Positions 45,274 to 55,400 of a stretch of DNA of 64,000 nt are shown one piece after another. Each line of letters begins with the position of its first letter. Within the stretch, counting starts at the first letter, position 1. Origin of the DNA: Penumbrarchaeum sp964445525 (GTDB taxonomy: Archaea; Thermoplasmatota; Penumbrarchaeia; Penumbrarchaeales; Penumbrarchaeaceae); the NCBI GenBank assembly GCA_964445525.1, contig CAYULA010000014.1, positions 1 to 64,000 on the forward strand, given 5' to 3'. Made by a program: the position numbers and the translations under genes. Under the pieces are notes generated by a model, which was not told where the DNA came from, did not search any database, and saw only the letters and a list, made by a program, of their open reading frames with translations.

Positions 45274-45288
45274 ACAACTTTAGGTTGT
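45274..45288. promoter_or_regulatory. Inverted repeat upstream of clpB
   Basis: ACAAC-TTTAG-GTTGT, perfect 5-bp arms, 34-48 nt before the clpB start codon. It sits between a TATA-like TTTTTTATAG (minus strand, about 45309-45319) and the ribosome site. This is a possible heat-shock operator, weakly supported. Confidence 0.35.
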
Positions 45289-45328
45289 TAATTGATAATG
45301 GATACTACTATAAAAAATTATTGCAAAT

Positions 45329-46513
45329 TCAGGTATCCGGGAGAGTGAAGAAGAATCTTGATCCCTTGCCATCACCTTCGCTTTCAGCCCATACCTTTCC
45401 ATCATGGGCCTTGATTATCCCCTTTACGATAGCCAGACCCAGTCCGGTGCTGCCCTCAACCCTTTTTCCGGTCCTGTAGAACCTCTCGAAGATCCTCTCA
45501 AGCTCCTCGGGTCCTATACCCCTGCCGGAATCGCGTATCTCTACCTGAACCCCATTTTGCCTCTTTCGGGCTATGACCTTGAAATCCTTCCCCTCGGGTG
45601 AATACCTGTTGGCATTGGACAGGAAGTTGCTCAGAACCCTTCTGATTTTGTGGCGGTCAGCATTTATGATGAGATCTTCATCCATCTCCAAAGAGACCGA
45701 TTGTTTCTTCTTGGATGCGGGACCTCTGATGTCGTCAACCGCCTCCTCCAGTAGGTTGCAAAGGTTGAGATTTTCCCTGTTGAGCTTCATGGTTCCCATG
45801 TCCATTCTCGAGAGGTCCAGGGTATCCTGTCTCAGTCTTTCAAGCGCCTCTGAGGCCCTTTCCATGGTTTTGAAAATCCTCTTCAGGTTTTCATCCAGGG
45901 ACTGGAAATAGATCTCCTCTATCATCTCGAGATTTGCCTTTATCACCGTGATTGGTGTGCCCATGTCATGTGATAATATCGATATGAATTCGTTTTTTAT
46001 GTTATCCGCATCCTTGAGCTTTTCATTGGTGATGGCGAGTTTGTTCAGGATCGATTCCCTGAGCATATTCTCCTGGCGCAGCTGCTTGTTGACAAAAAAC
46101 ATCTCGTCTCTCACTTCCTTGAGCTGCAAATGCGTGTTGACCCTCGCAAGAAGTTCAGGCGTATTGAAGGGTTTGGTAACATAATCCTGAGCTCCAACCT
46201 GGAATCCCCTGATCCTGGATTCCTCGTCGGTCTTTGCTGTCAGAAATATCACCGGTATGTCCATGGTTGATTCATTTTCTCTGAGTTGGCTGCAGGTTTG
46301 GTATCCGTCCATCTCCGGCATCATAACATCCAGAAGGATGATGTCTGGTCTGGATGCCTCGACCTTTTTCAGAGCATCCTTTCCGTTGAGGGCAAAGGAG
46401 ATCTCGTAACCCTCGTCTCTCAGTATCGATCCCAGTATCTGAATGTTCTTTGGTACATCATCCACCACCAATACAGATCTCTTCCTTTCCGCATTACCTT
46501 CCTCAGGGATCAT
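45329..46513 (-). CDS. Receiver-histidine kinase (REC-HisKA-HATPase)
   Basis: 394 residues. The receiver domain (about 12-130) has VLVVDDVPKNIQI, DIILLDVMMPEMDG (phospho-Asp), FLTAKTD and YVTKPF. A coiled linker, the phosphoacceptor helix EFISILSHDMGTPITVIKANL, and an ATPase domain (NFLSNANRYS, IRDSGRGIGPEEL, GSTGLGLAIVKGII) follow. Soluble. The receiver could take phosphate from the large hybrid kinase encoded just upstream, and the reading frames overlap by 4 nt, so the two are translationally coupled. Last gene of the operon starting at 52145. A sulfur- or redox-linked signal is suggested by position only. Confidence 0.9.
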   Translation of the reverse strand: MIPEEGNAERKRSVLVVDDVPKNIQILGSILRDEGYEISFALNGKDALKKVEASRPDIILLDVMMPEMDGYQTCSQLRENESTMDIPVIFLTAKTDEESRIRGFQVGAQDYVTKPFNTPELLARVNTHLQLKEVRDEMFFVNKQLRQENMLRESILNKLAITNEKLKDADNIKNEFISILSHDMGTPITVIKANLEMIEEIYFQSLDENLKRIFKTMERASEALERLRQDTLDLSRMDMGTMKLNRENLNLCNLLEEAVDDIRGPASKKKQSVSLEMDEDLIINADRHKIRRVLSNFLSNANRYSPEGKDFKVIARKRQNGVQVEIRDSGRGIGPEELERIFERFYRTGKRVEGSTGLGLAIVKGIIKAHDGKVWAESEGDGKGSRFFFTLPDT

Positions 46514-49500
46514 TTCACCAGCTCCCCCGTGTTCAAGTTGTTCTTGAGTTTCGATACCAGGTTGGAAGCTTTCCTCAAATTGTTTGTCATCCCCTCGATA
46601 TCGAACCTTCTCACATTCTCATTAAGGTCCGATCCCAGTCGAGAAAGCTCCTGTATGTCGAGGTCCCTTCCGAGTGCCTGAAGCTTATTGGATACCTCCT
46701 CCATTGAATCCATCGATGAGGTGTCTGTTGCCTTTTTCAAAGGCTCCTCCAATTCCCTGATGATTTTATCTGGTATCTCTGAAGAATCAGGTCTGTAGAA
46801 ACAGGAAATATCGATCTCCCCGGATTCCGAGCAGGTTTTTGTTTCTTTCTCGATCGTGTCTTTCACCGCTTCATGTGGCAGGAAATTTGCCAGGTTTGAT
46901 AACAGGTCCTCTTTCGAGAATGGTTTCAGCAATGCTCCGTTGAACCCTTTGAAGACCAGTTCCTCCTCCCCTTTTCTTATTATGGAAGCTGTAAGGGCTA
47001 TAATCGGGATCTCCTCCATTTTCAGGTCTTTTCTTATGGCCTCCGCCGTTTCGAAACCGTCCATCACCGGCATTTTGATATCCAGAAGTATCAGGTCTGC
47101 ACCGTCCTTTGAAAGGACATCAAGGGCTTCTTTTCCGTTTTCGACCTCTGTTATCTGAAGGTCATGGGATTCAAGGAATCCTCTGACGATTCCCCTGTTG
47201 CTCTCAACATCATCGGCCACAAGGATTCTGGATCCCTTGAACATTATCTTGCCCTGGAAATCTTCTCTCTCTATCTTTTCCCTTGCATCCGGTGATCTCT
47301 TTACGTCTTCTATGATTATGTGGAATCGGGATCCCTTTCCCACCTCACTTTTCAGTTCGATACTTCCGTTCATCATACTTATCAGTCTTCTGCTAATGGC
47401 CAGACCCAGTCCAGTTCCTCCGTACTTTCCCGAATCCTGCCCCTTCATCTGATCGAACATTCCGAAAATCCTCTCCTTTTCCTCCTCTGGAATGCCTATA
47501 CCCGTATCCGAGACCATCAGATGAAGATCATAATTTCCATCTTCGTTGGGATTCACCCAGGATTTTATTGATATTCCTCCTTTTTCGGTGAATTTTAGGG
47601 CATTCCCTACCAGGTTCATCATTACCTGCCTGATCCTGACCTCGTCCAGATGTAGATCTTCGGGGATCTCACCTAGTATCTCATTTTTGAGGAACAGACC
47701 CTTTGAATCGGCCTTGTTTTGAAAGATCTTTTTCATCTCTTCGGTTAGGCTTGAAATACTGATAGGCTGATAACAAAGTTCCAGTTTCCCGGATTCGATC
47801 TTTGAGAGGTCCAGTATGTCATTTATGAGCCTCAGAAGTGTCTTGCCGCCGGACCTGATTGCGTCCAGGTATTCTTTAAGGGAGGGATCCTCGATCTTTC
47901 CGGAAAGAATCTCGGAGAAACCGAGAATTGCATTCATCGGAGTTCGGATTTCATGGGACATGTTCGCCAAAAATTCCGATTTCATCCTTGTTGCTTCCTC
48001 GGCCTCTCTCCTGGCTTTGAGCATCTCCTTTTCCGCATTTTTCTGTTTTGATATGTCCCGATATATCCCGTATACCGCTTCGAGTCTCCCTTCTATCGAT
48101 ATCGGAGTTCCGAGAATGGATACATCTATGAGTTGGCCGTCTTTTGTCAATCTTTTAGTCTCATTGAACAATGTCTTTCCATTTGAGACCTGATTGGTAA
48201 GTGCCATGCCCTCTTCTTTCAGTTCCTCCGGAACTATCAGATCGTTTATCTTGCATCCCGATGCCTCTTCAGGTTTGAATCCGAAAAGCTCGGTAAAACC
48301 CCTGTTGATCCTCAATACACGGTCATCCCTGTCCAGTACGACTATGGCCTCAGGTGATCCCTCGAAAAGCTCCTCCATGTAGGCTTTCTGGACAGCCGTT
48401 CCATATTCTGCAAGTTTTATCTTGGTGATATCTGAAATTATTATACCAATATCCTCACCCGATCTGAAAGCTTTCATGGAAAACTGGTTCATTCCCGGAT
48501 TCCAATTTGATACAAGCTCCTCGGTGAAATAGGGTTTGCCAGTTCTGAAAACTTCCATCAAAGCATCGTGTCTCTCGGATCTTTCCTCCAGAGGAACCAA
48601 TTCCGTCAATTTCCTTCCGATTGCTTCCTCGAGAGGGACCTTGAATCTCTCGGATCCGGATTCATTTGCCATTATCAGCCTCATGTCTTTATCCAAAAGC
48701 ATGAATCCATCAGTGGCGGAGTCCATGAATGTGGACAATCTCTCCTCGCTCTTTCTGAGCTCTTCTTCGGAATTTTTACTTTCAGTTATATCCTGCTGTG
48801 TTCCGGATAATCTTAATGCCCTGCCATTTTCATCCCTTTCGCTGATCCTTCCCTTTATGTGCAACCATCGCCAGGTTCCGTTTTTGGCCTTCACGCGGAA
48901 CTCGTTTTCAATTTTTTCGGAAATAGTCTCCGGATTTAACCTCATATTAGAAAGTGCGGTACCTCTGTCTTGCGGATGAATCAGGTCCTTCCAGGAATCG
49001 AATCCCTTTCCAACCTCGTCTCGGTTGTATCCAAGAAAACTCAACCAACTGTCATCCATGTGGAGATTTTGTTTCTGAATATCAAGCTCCCAGAGACCGA
49101 GATTTCCGGCTTCAAGAGCCATATCAAGTCTTTCCCTTGATTTCCTTTCCATTTCTTCTATCTGCATTCTCTGTAGGAATTCTCCTATGAGCAAACCTGT
49201 TCTTTCTATCGTTTCCACCTGATCTTTCCTTAGGGAACGGGTATCATTCATGAAAATCAATATGAAACCCTTGTCTCCGCTTCCCAGTTTCATGGGAATC
49301 GAAAAAAGATTTTTTTCTTTGATGGGCATTTTAGAGACAGTTCCATCTCCGAGTTCATAGGTCCCGCTGAATGTTTCACCGGCAGAGATGAATTCTTTTA
49401 TTGTTCGTTTCATCTCTTTTTTTATGACATTGGTCCATATGTTTTTCTCGGAATCGTTTCCAATAATACCTTGGGAGTTGTCATCCATGGTTTCGAACAT

Positions 49501-50895
49501 CAAAATACCCTGTGACCGGGTGTAATCCTGTATAATGCCCAAAACTTCAGAGATTCCTTCCTTCTTGGATTCGGAAGACATTAACATACGTGCAATATCT
49601 TTCTGAAACAGGAGATTCTCCTCGTTCCATTTCCTTTTCCTAATATCCCTCATAACACACTGTATCGATTCGAATCTATCATCTTTGAAAGTCGGACGAC
49701 CGAACACTTCCACCGGGAAGGAATTGCCTGACTTTGATTTATACATGAATTCGGCAGAATCCGAGGTCCGATTGTGTATCAGGTTCTCGATCAATGGTAT
49801 GATTTTCTCGTAATCATCCGGATTGTCAAGGTATTCCAGCACATTGCTGCCAACAACCTCGTTCTGTTCATACCCTCCGAATTCTTTTACGGTCGGAGAA
49901 CAATATATTATATTACCTTGATAGTTGATGGAAAAAACGATATCTCCCTGGTTCTCTGTGAGCAGCCTGAACTGCATCTCTCTTTCTTCTATCTCTCTTC
50001 TCAATTTCAATTTCTCCGTGATATCCTCACCGGAACTGACAGTGGAGGTTATGTTTCCCTGATCATCTTTCATATAGCTATTGTGCCAGGCAATTGTCTT
50101 GACTTCACCGGATCTGGATATGATCTCGCTTTCAACGTAATGCGAGCCGGATAATTCGCCTGAAATGATCCTGTTGAAATGTGTCATTACATCATTCCGG
50201 TTCTCTTCGGGGATCACCATATCGAACCAATTCCTTCCGAGGAGCTCCTTTTCCCTGTAACCGAGTACCTCGCATCCCTTGGGATTTATCAATTTCACCC
50301 TCTGATCGCTTCCGATTACAACGAAGATTACTGATGCAACATCCACATATGTTTTGAGTCTGGATCCCTCTTTTTTTACTATTGCCCTTGTTCTCTTAAG
50401 CTCTTCCCTTGACTCCTCGAGTTCGGCAAGTATCTCTGCCGCATGAGCATTGGCATTTGCCAGGGCCCCGTTGAGTTTTTCAATCTCCTCGTTCTTGATC
50501 TCGATCTCGGCCATGAGTTCGCAAGCATGAGCGTTGGCTTTGGCTAGTTCATTGTTCAGGCTTTCCAGGGCCTCCTTCTTCAATTCAAGTTCAGCAACGA
50601 GTTCTGCCGACCTTGCGGTGACCTCCGACAATCTTACATTCTTCTCATCCAGCTCGGCATACAGTTCGGCAGAGTCGGCACTAACATTTGCAAGCCTCTG
50701 GGACAGGTAACGGAATTTATCCCTCTGATCCTCGAGTTTTCTGATAATTCCCTGGATATCTTTTATCCTTGTCCGGTCAAGAACGGCCTTGTTCTCTTTC
50801 GAGATTTCCTTTAACATCATTTTTATTTCGGATATTTTATCCTCGGTTTCGGATTCGAGATAACTATCCCCGTTTTTACCTTCTTTCTCTACCAT
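46510..50895 (-). CDS. Giant multi-PAS hybrid histidine kinase with a receiver and pseudo-Hpt
   Basis: About 1461 residues, no membrane segment. A long coiled coil with repeated LAKANAHACELMAEIEIKNEE-type heptads (about 20-180); PAS modules (TYVDVASVIFVVIGSDQRV, VFSINYQGNIIYCSPTVKEFGGY, then three more near 640, 770 and 890); a GAF-like domain between the second and third. The phosphoacceptor helix is EFLANMSHEIRTPMNAILGF, then HATPase (DTGIGIPEEE, GGTGLGLAIS) and a receiver (ADDVESN, LILLDIKMPVMDG, KPF). The C-terminal helices look like an Hpt domain but the His is missing. The ATG at 50895 has GGAG eight bases upstream. It sits between a DsrE-like gene and a receiver-kinase. Confidence 0.9.
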   Translation of the reverse strand: MVEKEGKNGDSYLESETEDKISEIKMMLKEISKENKAVLDRTRIKDIQGIIRKLEDQRDKFRYLSQRLANVSADSAELYAELDEKNVRLSEVTARSAELVAELELKKEALESLNNELAKANAHACELMAEIEIKNEEIEKLNGALANANAHAAEILAELEESREELKRTRAIVKKEGSRLKTYVDVASVIFVVIGSDQRVKLINPKGCEVLGYREKELLGRNWFDMVIPEENRNDVMTHFNRIISGELSGSHYVESEIISRSGEVKTIAWHNSYMKDDQGNITSTVSSGEDITEKLKLRREIEEREMQFRLLTENQGDIVFSINYQGNIIYCSPTVKEFGGYEQNEVVGSNVLEYLDNPDDYEKIIPLIENLIHNRTSDSAEFMYKSKSGNSFPVEVFGRPTFKDDRFESIQCVMRDIRKRKWNEENLLFQKDIARMLMSSESKKEGISEVLGIIQDYTRSQGILMFETMDDNSQGIIGNDSEKNIWTNVIKKEMKRTIKEFISAGETFSGTYELGDGTVSKMPIKEKNLFSIPMKLGSGDKGFILIFMNDTRSLRKDQVETIERTGLLIGEFLQRMQIEEMERKSRERLDMALEAGNLGLWELDIQKQNLHMDDSWLSFLGYNRDEVGKGFDSWKDLIHPQDRGTALSNMRLNPETISEKIENEFRVKAKNGTWRWLHIKGRISERDENGRALRLSGTQQDITESKNSEEELRKSEERLSTFMDSATDGFMLLDKDMRLIMANESGSERFKVPLEEAIGRKLTELVPLEERSERHDALMEVFRTGKPYFTEELVSNWNPGMNQFSMKAFRSGEDIGIIISDITKIKLAEYGTAVQKAYMEELFEGSPEAIVVLDRDDRVLRINRGFTELFGFKPEEASGCKINDLIVPEELKEEGMALTNQVSNGKTLFNETKRLTKDGQLIDVSILGTPISIEGRLEAVYGIYRDISKQKNAEKEMLKARREAEEATRMKSEFLANMSHEIRTPMNAILGFSEILSGKIEDPSLKEYLDAIRSGGKTLLRLINDILDLSKIESGKLELCYQPISISSLTEEMKKIFQNKADSKGLFLKNEILGEIPEDLHLDEVRIRQVMMNLVGNALKFTEKGGISIKSWVNPNEDGNYDLHLMVSDTGIGIPEEEKERIFGMFDQMKGQDSGKYGGTGLGLAISRRLISMMNGSIELKSEVGKGSRFHIIIEDVKRSPDAREKIEREDFQGKIMFKGSRILVADDVESNRGIVRGFLESHDLQITEVENGKEALDVLSKDGADLILLDIKMPVMDGFETAEAIRKDLKMEEIPIIALTASIIRKGEEELVFKGFNGALLKPFSKEDLLSNLANFLPHEAVKDTIEKETKTCSESGEIDISCFYRPDSSEIPDKIIRELEEPLKKATDTSSMDSMEEVSNKLQALGRDLDIQELSRLGSDLNENVRRFDIEGMTNNLRKASNLVSKLKNNLNTGELVK

Positions 50896-50911
50896 TTGTA
50901 TTCTCCATATT

Positions 50912-51298
50912 TCAGAAAGTGGCAACACTGGTTTCCTTTCCGACCATGCTTACAACAGTTGACAGTCCGGCAAGCTCGGCCTCCTCGTAGAATTCCTTTG
51001 ACTGCAGGTCCTTTGGAATGGAACAGTAATACTGGGTGCAGGGGGCGCATATGAGCATCTTCCCTCCAAGTGAGAAGAACTGTTCTATGTATTCATCCAG
51101 AGGATCGAAACCTTCCACCTTGACTCCTTTGCTCGATTCCTTCAGGGACCATATTGTCCCGTCCATTGTCAGGAACATTGTAACATTCTTTCCCAGGGCC
51201 AGTGCCGTGCAAGCCCATCCATAGGCAAGAGTGGCCGCTGCTCCCCTGTCCTGTTTCCCGGTTCTGAGGACCACAAGCACCTCGGCGTCATTATCCAT
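50912..51298 (-). CDS. DsrE family protein
   Basis: 128 residues. VLVVLRTGKQDRGAAATLAYGWACTALALGKNVTMFLTMDGT is the Rossmann-like DsrE/F fold; GGKMLICAPCTQYYCSI follows with three Cys, and LAGLSTVVSMVGKE ends it. Relatives (TusD/DsrE) carry sulfur as persulfide between proteins. The first Cys of the CAPC segment is at the position of the sulfur-carrying Cys in many homologues. It lies 19 nt after the DsrE2-like gene and 16 nt before the large kinase start. Confidence 0.8.
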   Translation of the reverse strand: MDNDAEVLVVLRTGKQDRGAAATLAYGWACTALALGKNVTMFLTMDGTIWSLKESSKGVKVEGFDPLDEYIEQFFSLGGKMLICAPCTQYYCSIPKDLQSKEFYEEAELAGLSTVVSMVGKETSVATF

Positions 51299-51317
51299 TA
51301 AATACCTCCTTTTTGAT

Positions 51318-51905
51318 TCAAATGAAAAGTGTTATCTTGCTGTTTAGAGAGAGCGATAGGAATGATGTTACCCCGCACCAGTTTGTCTTGTCTCCCTCTA
51401 TGATGTCATCACATGTCAGCCCGAATAGATCCATCGAAGTGTCACAGCAGTGGAATACAGCTCCCAATTCCCTGGATTGTTCAATTAGAACCGGAAGATC
51501 ATCGATACCCTTCTCCTTGAGCAAGCTCTTCATGGCTTTTTTTCCCATACCTCCGAAATTCATTCGTGAAAGCGGAAGTTCATCTGCCGAAGAAGGCATC
51601 ATTTTATTCATGAGTCTTGATGACCTATTTCCTTCGCTTTTTGAATCCTTTGATCCATTTTTCAAAGCATTAGCTCCCCAGAATGTGAAGAAAAGGTGAA
51701 CCTCCATCCCGAGTGCCAGAGCTCCGTTGGCAATTGTGAAAGCGGCAAAGAGCCTATCCCATTCACCGCTGAAACAGACTATTGAAACCTTCTTTTCCGT
51801 TAACTGTGAGTCGAGCTGATTCTGGAGGGATTCAATTCTTCTTTCAAGTTCCGTTAATCGGCCTTCGACGGAATCTTTTACTGTAGTGGGTTTCGGATCA
51901 GCCAT
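51318..51905 (-). CDS. DsrE2-like (DsrE/DsrF/DrsH family) protein
   Basis: 195 residues. A short coiled coil (LTELERRIESLQNQL) leads into VSIVCFSGEWDRLFAAFTIANGALALGMEVHLFFTFWGANAL, a long insert with basic and Met-rich segments (LMNKMMPSS, MNFGGMGKKAM), and AVFHCCDTSMDLFGL with the Cys conserved in DsrE2. DsrE2 proteins exchange sulfur with TusA and are commonly encoded beside it, as here (9 nt downstream of the TusA-like gene). The ending NSKITLFI is hydrophobic. Cytoplasmic sulfur relay is the likely role. Confidence 0.85.
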   Translation of the reverse strand: MADPKPTTVKDSVEGRLTELERRIESLQNQLDSQLTEKKVSIVCFSGEWDRLFAAFTIANGALALGMEVHLFFTFWGANALKNGSKDSKSEGNRSSRLMNKMMPSSADELPLSRMNFGGMGKKAMKSLLKEKGIDDLPVLIEQSRELGAVFHCCDTSMDLFGLTCDDIIEGDKTNWCGVTSFLSLSLNSKITLFI

Positions 51906-51914
51906 GTCTAATCC

Positions 51915-52145
51915 TCAGGCAATGAGTATCCTTGCGGTCACGACCTGTCCGTTTTTGGAAAGCTTCTGGAGAGGATTGCCGGTTGTGTCGCACCAGGCCT
52001 TTACATCACTTTCAAAGGCAAGATCGTCGGCCTGGATCTCAATCACACTTCCCTTGTCTATCTTTCTTCTTGCCTTTGCAAGTTCGATGATCGGACGGGG
52101 GTATTTCATACCCTTTGCATCGATCTGGACGGTTTGATCTTTCAT
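51915..52145 (-). CDS. TusA-like protein lacking the active-site Cys
   Basis: About 76 residues with the TusA fold: QIDAKGMKYPRPIIELAKARRKIDKGSVIEIQADDLAFESDVKAWCDTTGN. The invariant CPxP Cys that carries persulfide is Tyr15 (KYPRP) here, so ordinary sulfur transfer is unlikely through this residue. A second Cys is at AWCDTTG. The ATG at 52145 is six bases after AGGTGA. A GTG start three codons upstream is possible but has no better site. First gene of the minus-strand operon. A perfect palindrome lies at 52162-52173 just upstream. Confidence 0.85.
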   Translation of the reverse strand: MKDQTVQIDAKGMKYPRPIIELAKARRKIDKGSVIEIQADDLAFESDVKAWCDTTGNPLQKLSKNGQVVTARILIA

Positions 52146-52161
52146 CTTCTTCACCTTGCAA

Positions 52162-52173
52162 TTAACATGTTAA
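52162..52173. promoter_or_regulatory. Palindrome ahead of the sulfur-relay/kinase operon
   Basis: TTAACATGTTAA, a perfect 12-bp palindrome, 17-28 nt before the preferred ATG of the TusA-like gene. On the minus strand an AT-rich ATTATTTACTT lies directly upstream of it and could be the TATA box. The palindrome would then fall near the transcription start, where a repressor would act. Confidence 0.4.
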
Positions 52174-52408
52174 GTAAATAATCCAGCTTGATATCGAATT
52201 TCAGTTCAAACATCCAGAAGGTGTTTATTTAATGGTTATTTCACAGGTTCGCATATTGATATCAATAATTTTCTTGGCCAAGTTCTTTGAATCATTTAAA
52301 TCAAGAAACCTGAAAGTTCTAAATATACATTAGAAAACAATATATCGGGAGAGATTGATACCCTTTCTGAAATTTATACCAATTTTTTACATGAATGGGG
52401 GTCTTTCC

Positions 52409-55400
52409 ATGTTCGGATTGGAGAAGAGAACAGGCCGTATGCTCAAGATAAAATCCATAGTCATATCAGTTTTGATGGTCCTGACATCCATCATTTTGGT
52501 TCAGGGATCCGAAAAAGCATATTCCGTATCCTCGGGCGATCTCGTTCTGCATTATAATTTTAATGAAGGTTCGGGTCAAAACGTTTCAGATTCAAGCGGT
52601 AACGGATGGGATGCAACATTAGGCTTGGATTACGAAGAAGGAGAAAGGGATCCAGAATGGGTCTCCGGTGTAAACGGAACCTGTCTGGAATTTGACGGTG
52701 TGGAAGACCTGGTCATGTGTAATCCGTTTGATATGCCAGAGGATGAATTTACCGTTGCATTCTGGCTTAAAACAGGTGAAAATGATAGGAGAATATATCC
52801 TTTCTCATATGCTGTTGAGGGGGAGGATAATGAGCTTTTGATCTACATGGATGATGACATCACGGTAGAGGTTGACTGGCCCAATGAGTTTCATGTAGAT
52901 AGGGACCTGAGAGATAATGAATGGCACCATCTTGCGATCACTTGGAGAAGTGATAATGGTACCATAGATATGTACGTTGATGGCATATTGGAAAGGTCAG
53001 CCACAACGGCTGAGGGTGAGACCTTAGAACAGAACGGATCTCTTATGCTGGGTTATGAGCAGGATTCAGTTGGGGGTGGATTTGAAAATGAACAGGGTTT
53101 CGCCGGGTCCATGGATGAACTTATCATCACAGGTTCTTACATGAACTCTACCGAAATCATGGATCTGTTCGGTGAATACAATCCCCCTCCCTCGGGTCTT
53201 GAAATTTTTCCTGGTAGCCAGTTCCTTGATCTTTCTTGGAATTCTGCAGAGGATCTCGGCCTTGACTTCTATAATATCTATCGTGTGGGCCCCGAAGATA
53301 TCGGAAGCGGTTTGAGAGGATTCTATTATAACAACAGCAATCTGACCGATCTGCGGTTTTCAAGAATAGATGATCAGGTTAATTTCGACTGGGGATTCGA
53401 TTCTCCGGGTGGTGATATTGATGATGAAACATTCTCGGTCTCATGGAGAGGATATCTGAAACTGGAAAATGATGGGCAATATGATTTCTACACTACCACC
53501 GATGATGGATTGAGGCTCTGGGTCGACGGGGATCTAATTATTGACGACTGGAATAATCATGCATCAACGGAAAGAACGGCATACAAATATCTGGAGAGGG
53601 GATTTCATTCCATAAGATTGGATTATTATGACAATTCACTTACAGCCACGGTAAAAATGGAGATGGATGGCCCTCGTTCTCCAAGGATGATCATACCTTC
53701 GGATCTGCTGTTTTCCTTCAACCTGACGGAAATGGAATCGATCGGAACCTCCGCTTCCAACAATTTCAGGGATTCGGATCTGGAATCAGGGTCCCCGTAT
53801 TTTTATCAGATCAGCTATATCGACGGGGACGGTATCGAGAGCGGTCGCTCCGGAATCGAGGGTGGAATACCCTCTGTGCCTTCAACGTTCATTGTGAATC
53901 CTTATGAAGCTGACGGAACCGTCGGTCAGAAACTGAAATTCAGATTAACCATTGGCAATGATGCAAGATACAATGATTGGTTCGAATTGGAGGTTCTGGA
54001 ACCATTCGCCGGATGGGTGACCCTTGAAGGAGATGAATATTTCATTGAATCAGGAAGGAGAGAGTATCTGGATATGTTTGTGGACATCCCCTTGAATGCA
54101 ACAGATGGGACTGTTCAGATCCGGATGGAGATGAAATCTTCTCTAAACGATGTTGTTCAGGTTGCATCCGTGTGGATTGACATATCAACGGATCCCGTTT
54201 TAATGAATCTCAGACCCTATGACGGTTTCCGATCTGGATCAACCGAAATCATGATATCATGGGATACGGCTATTTTATCTTCAACGAAAGCCTATCTCAA
54301 GAAAAAGGATGAGAGTACATATACGGAATACAACGGGACAAACGGCATTTATCATGTTGTGAATATTTCAGGTCTTTCCAGGGAAACCTATTACGAATAT
54401 TACGTAGTATCTGTCTCGGAATTCGGTTCTACTCAAAGTGATGTAAGGGATTTCTACGTGGACAAAGGAGTGCAGTTCAAGGTATCCTTAATGGATGAAT
54501 CAATAAAGAGAGATTACGGACAGATGGTCACTGTTCATGTGCAAAACACCGATGATAAACTGCATCATGTTATTGTTACGGTTGACAACCCGCATGATGA
54601 TCTTGTTGCAGGTTTTGTTGGTTCGGGATCTACAGATCGCTCACTTCCCGTCATGCCAGGTACAACGTCAGTTGTAAAACTTGCCCTCCATGCCCAGGAT
54701 GCAAAGGATATCGAGCACAGATTATTCCTTAACCTTACAACAGTTTCGTCAGATGGAGATGAGCCTCTTAAATCCTATGCTGTTATGAAAGTCAGATTGG
54801 ATCATGTTTTCGTTAACCTGACCCTGACTGAAGTATCGACCGATCCTTATACACTTACGAAGAAGATACGTATAGAAAATACAGATGACACTGTAACGGA
54901 TCTAAGGGTTTACTCACAGGACAGGTATTCTTCCTATCTGAATATGGAACCATCTATCCAGCATGGAAACCTCAGGTCGGGTCACTCCATTGAAATTGAT
55001 ATATCCCCCCAGCTGACGTTCAGTTTCATCCCCTTCACATCGACAATATTCGTATCGGCCTATGACAAGACCTATCATATCGATCTTGATTTTTCCCCTC
55101 CTTCTGGCTGGGATGTTTTCTGCGCATCGCTTTTCCCCAACTGGGGAGGTTTTCCTTTCGTGGAGATCCCTGAAAATGATATGGACATGGATGGATTGCT
55201 CGATGGTGAGGATGACGATATAGACGGTGACGGCATTCCGAATTCAGAGGAACCTTCATTCACCATGGATACCGATAATGACGGATTTCCCAACATGATC
55301 GACCCGGATGATGACGGAGACGGAAATCCGGACATCAGTGATCCATGGAGAATTGATTTCGACAATGACTGGATCCCGAATTATATCGATCCAGACAGGG

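Noticed and set aside
46286..50990. Plus-strand open frames opposite the two kinase genes
   Set aside because: They are Ser/Leu/Phe-rich shadows of the minus-strand genes with no motifs and no ribosome sites.
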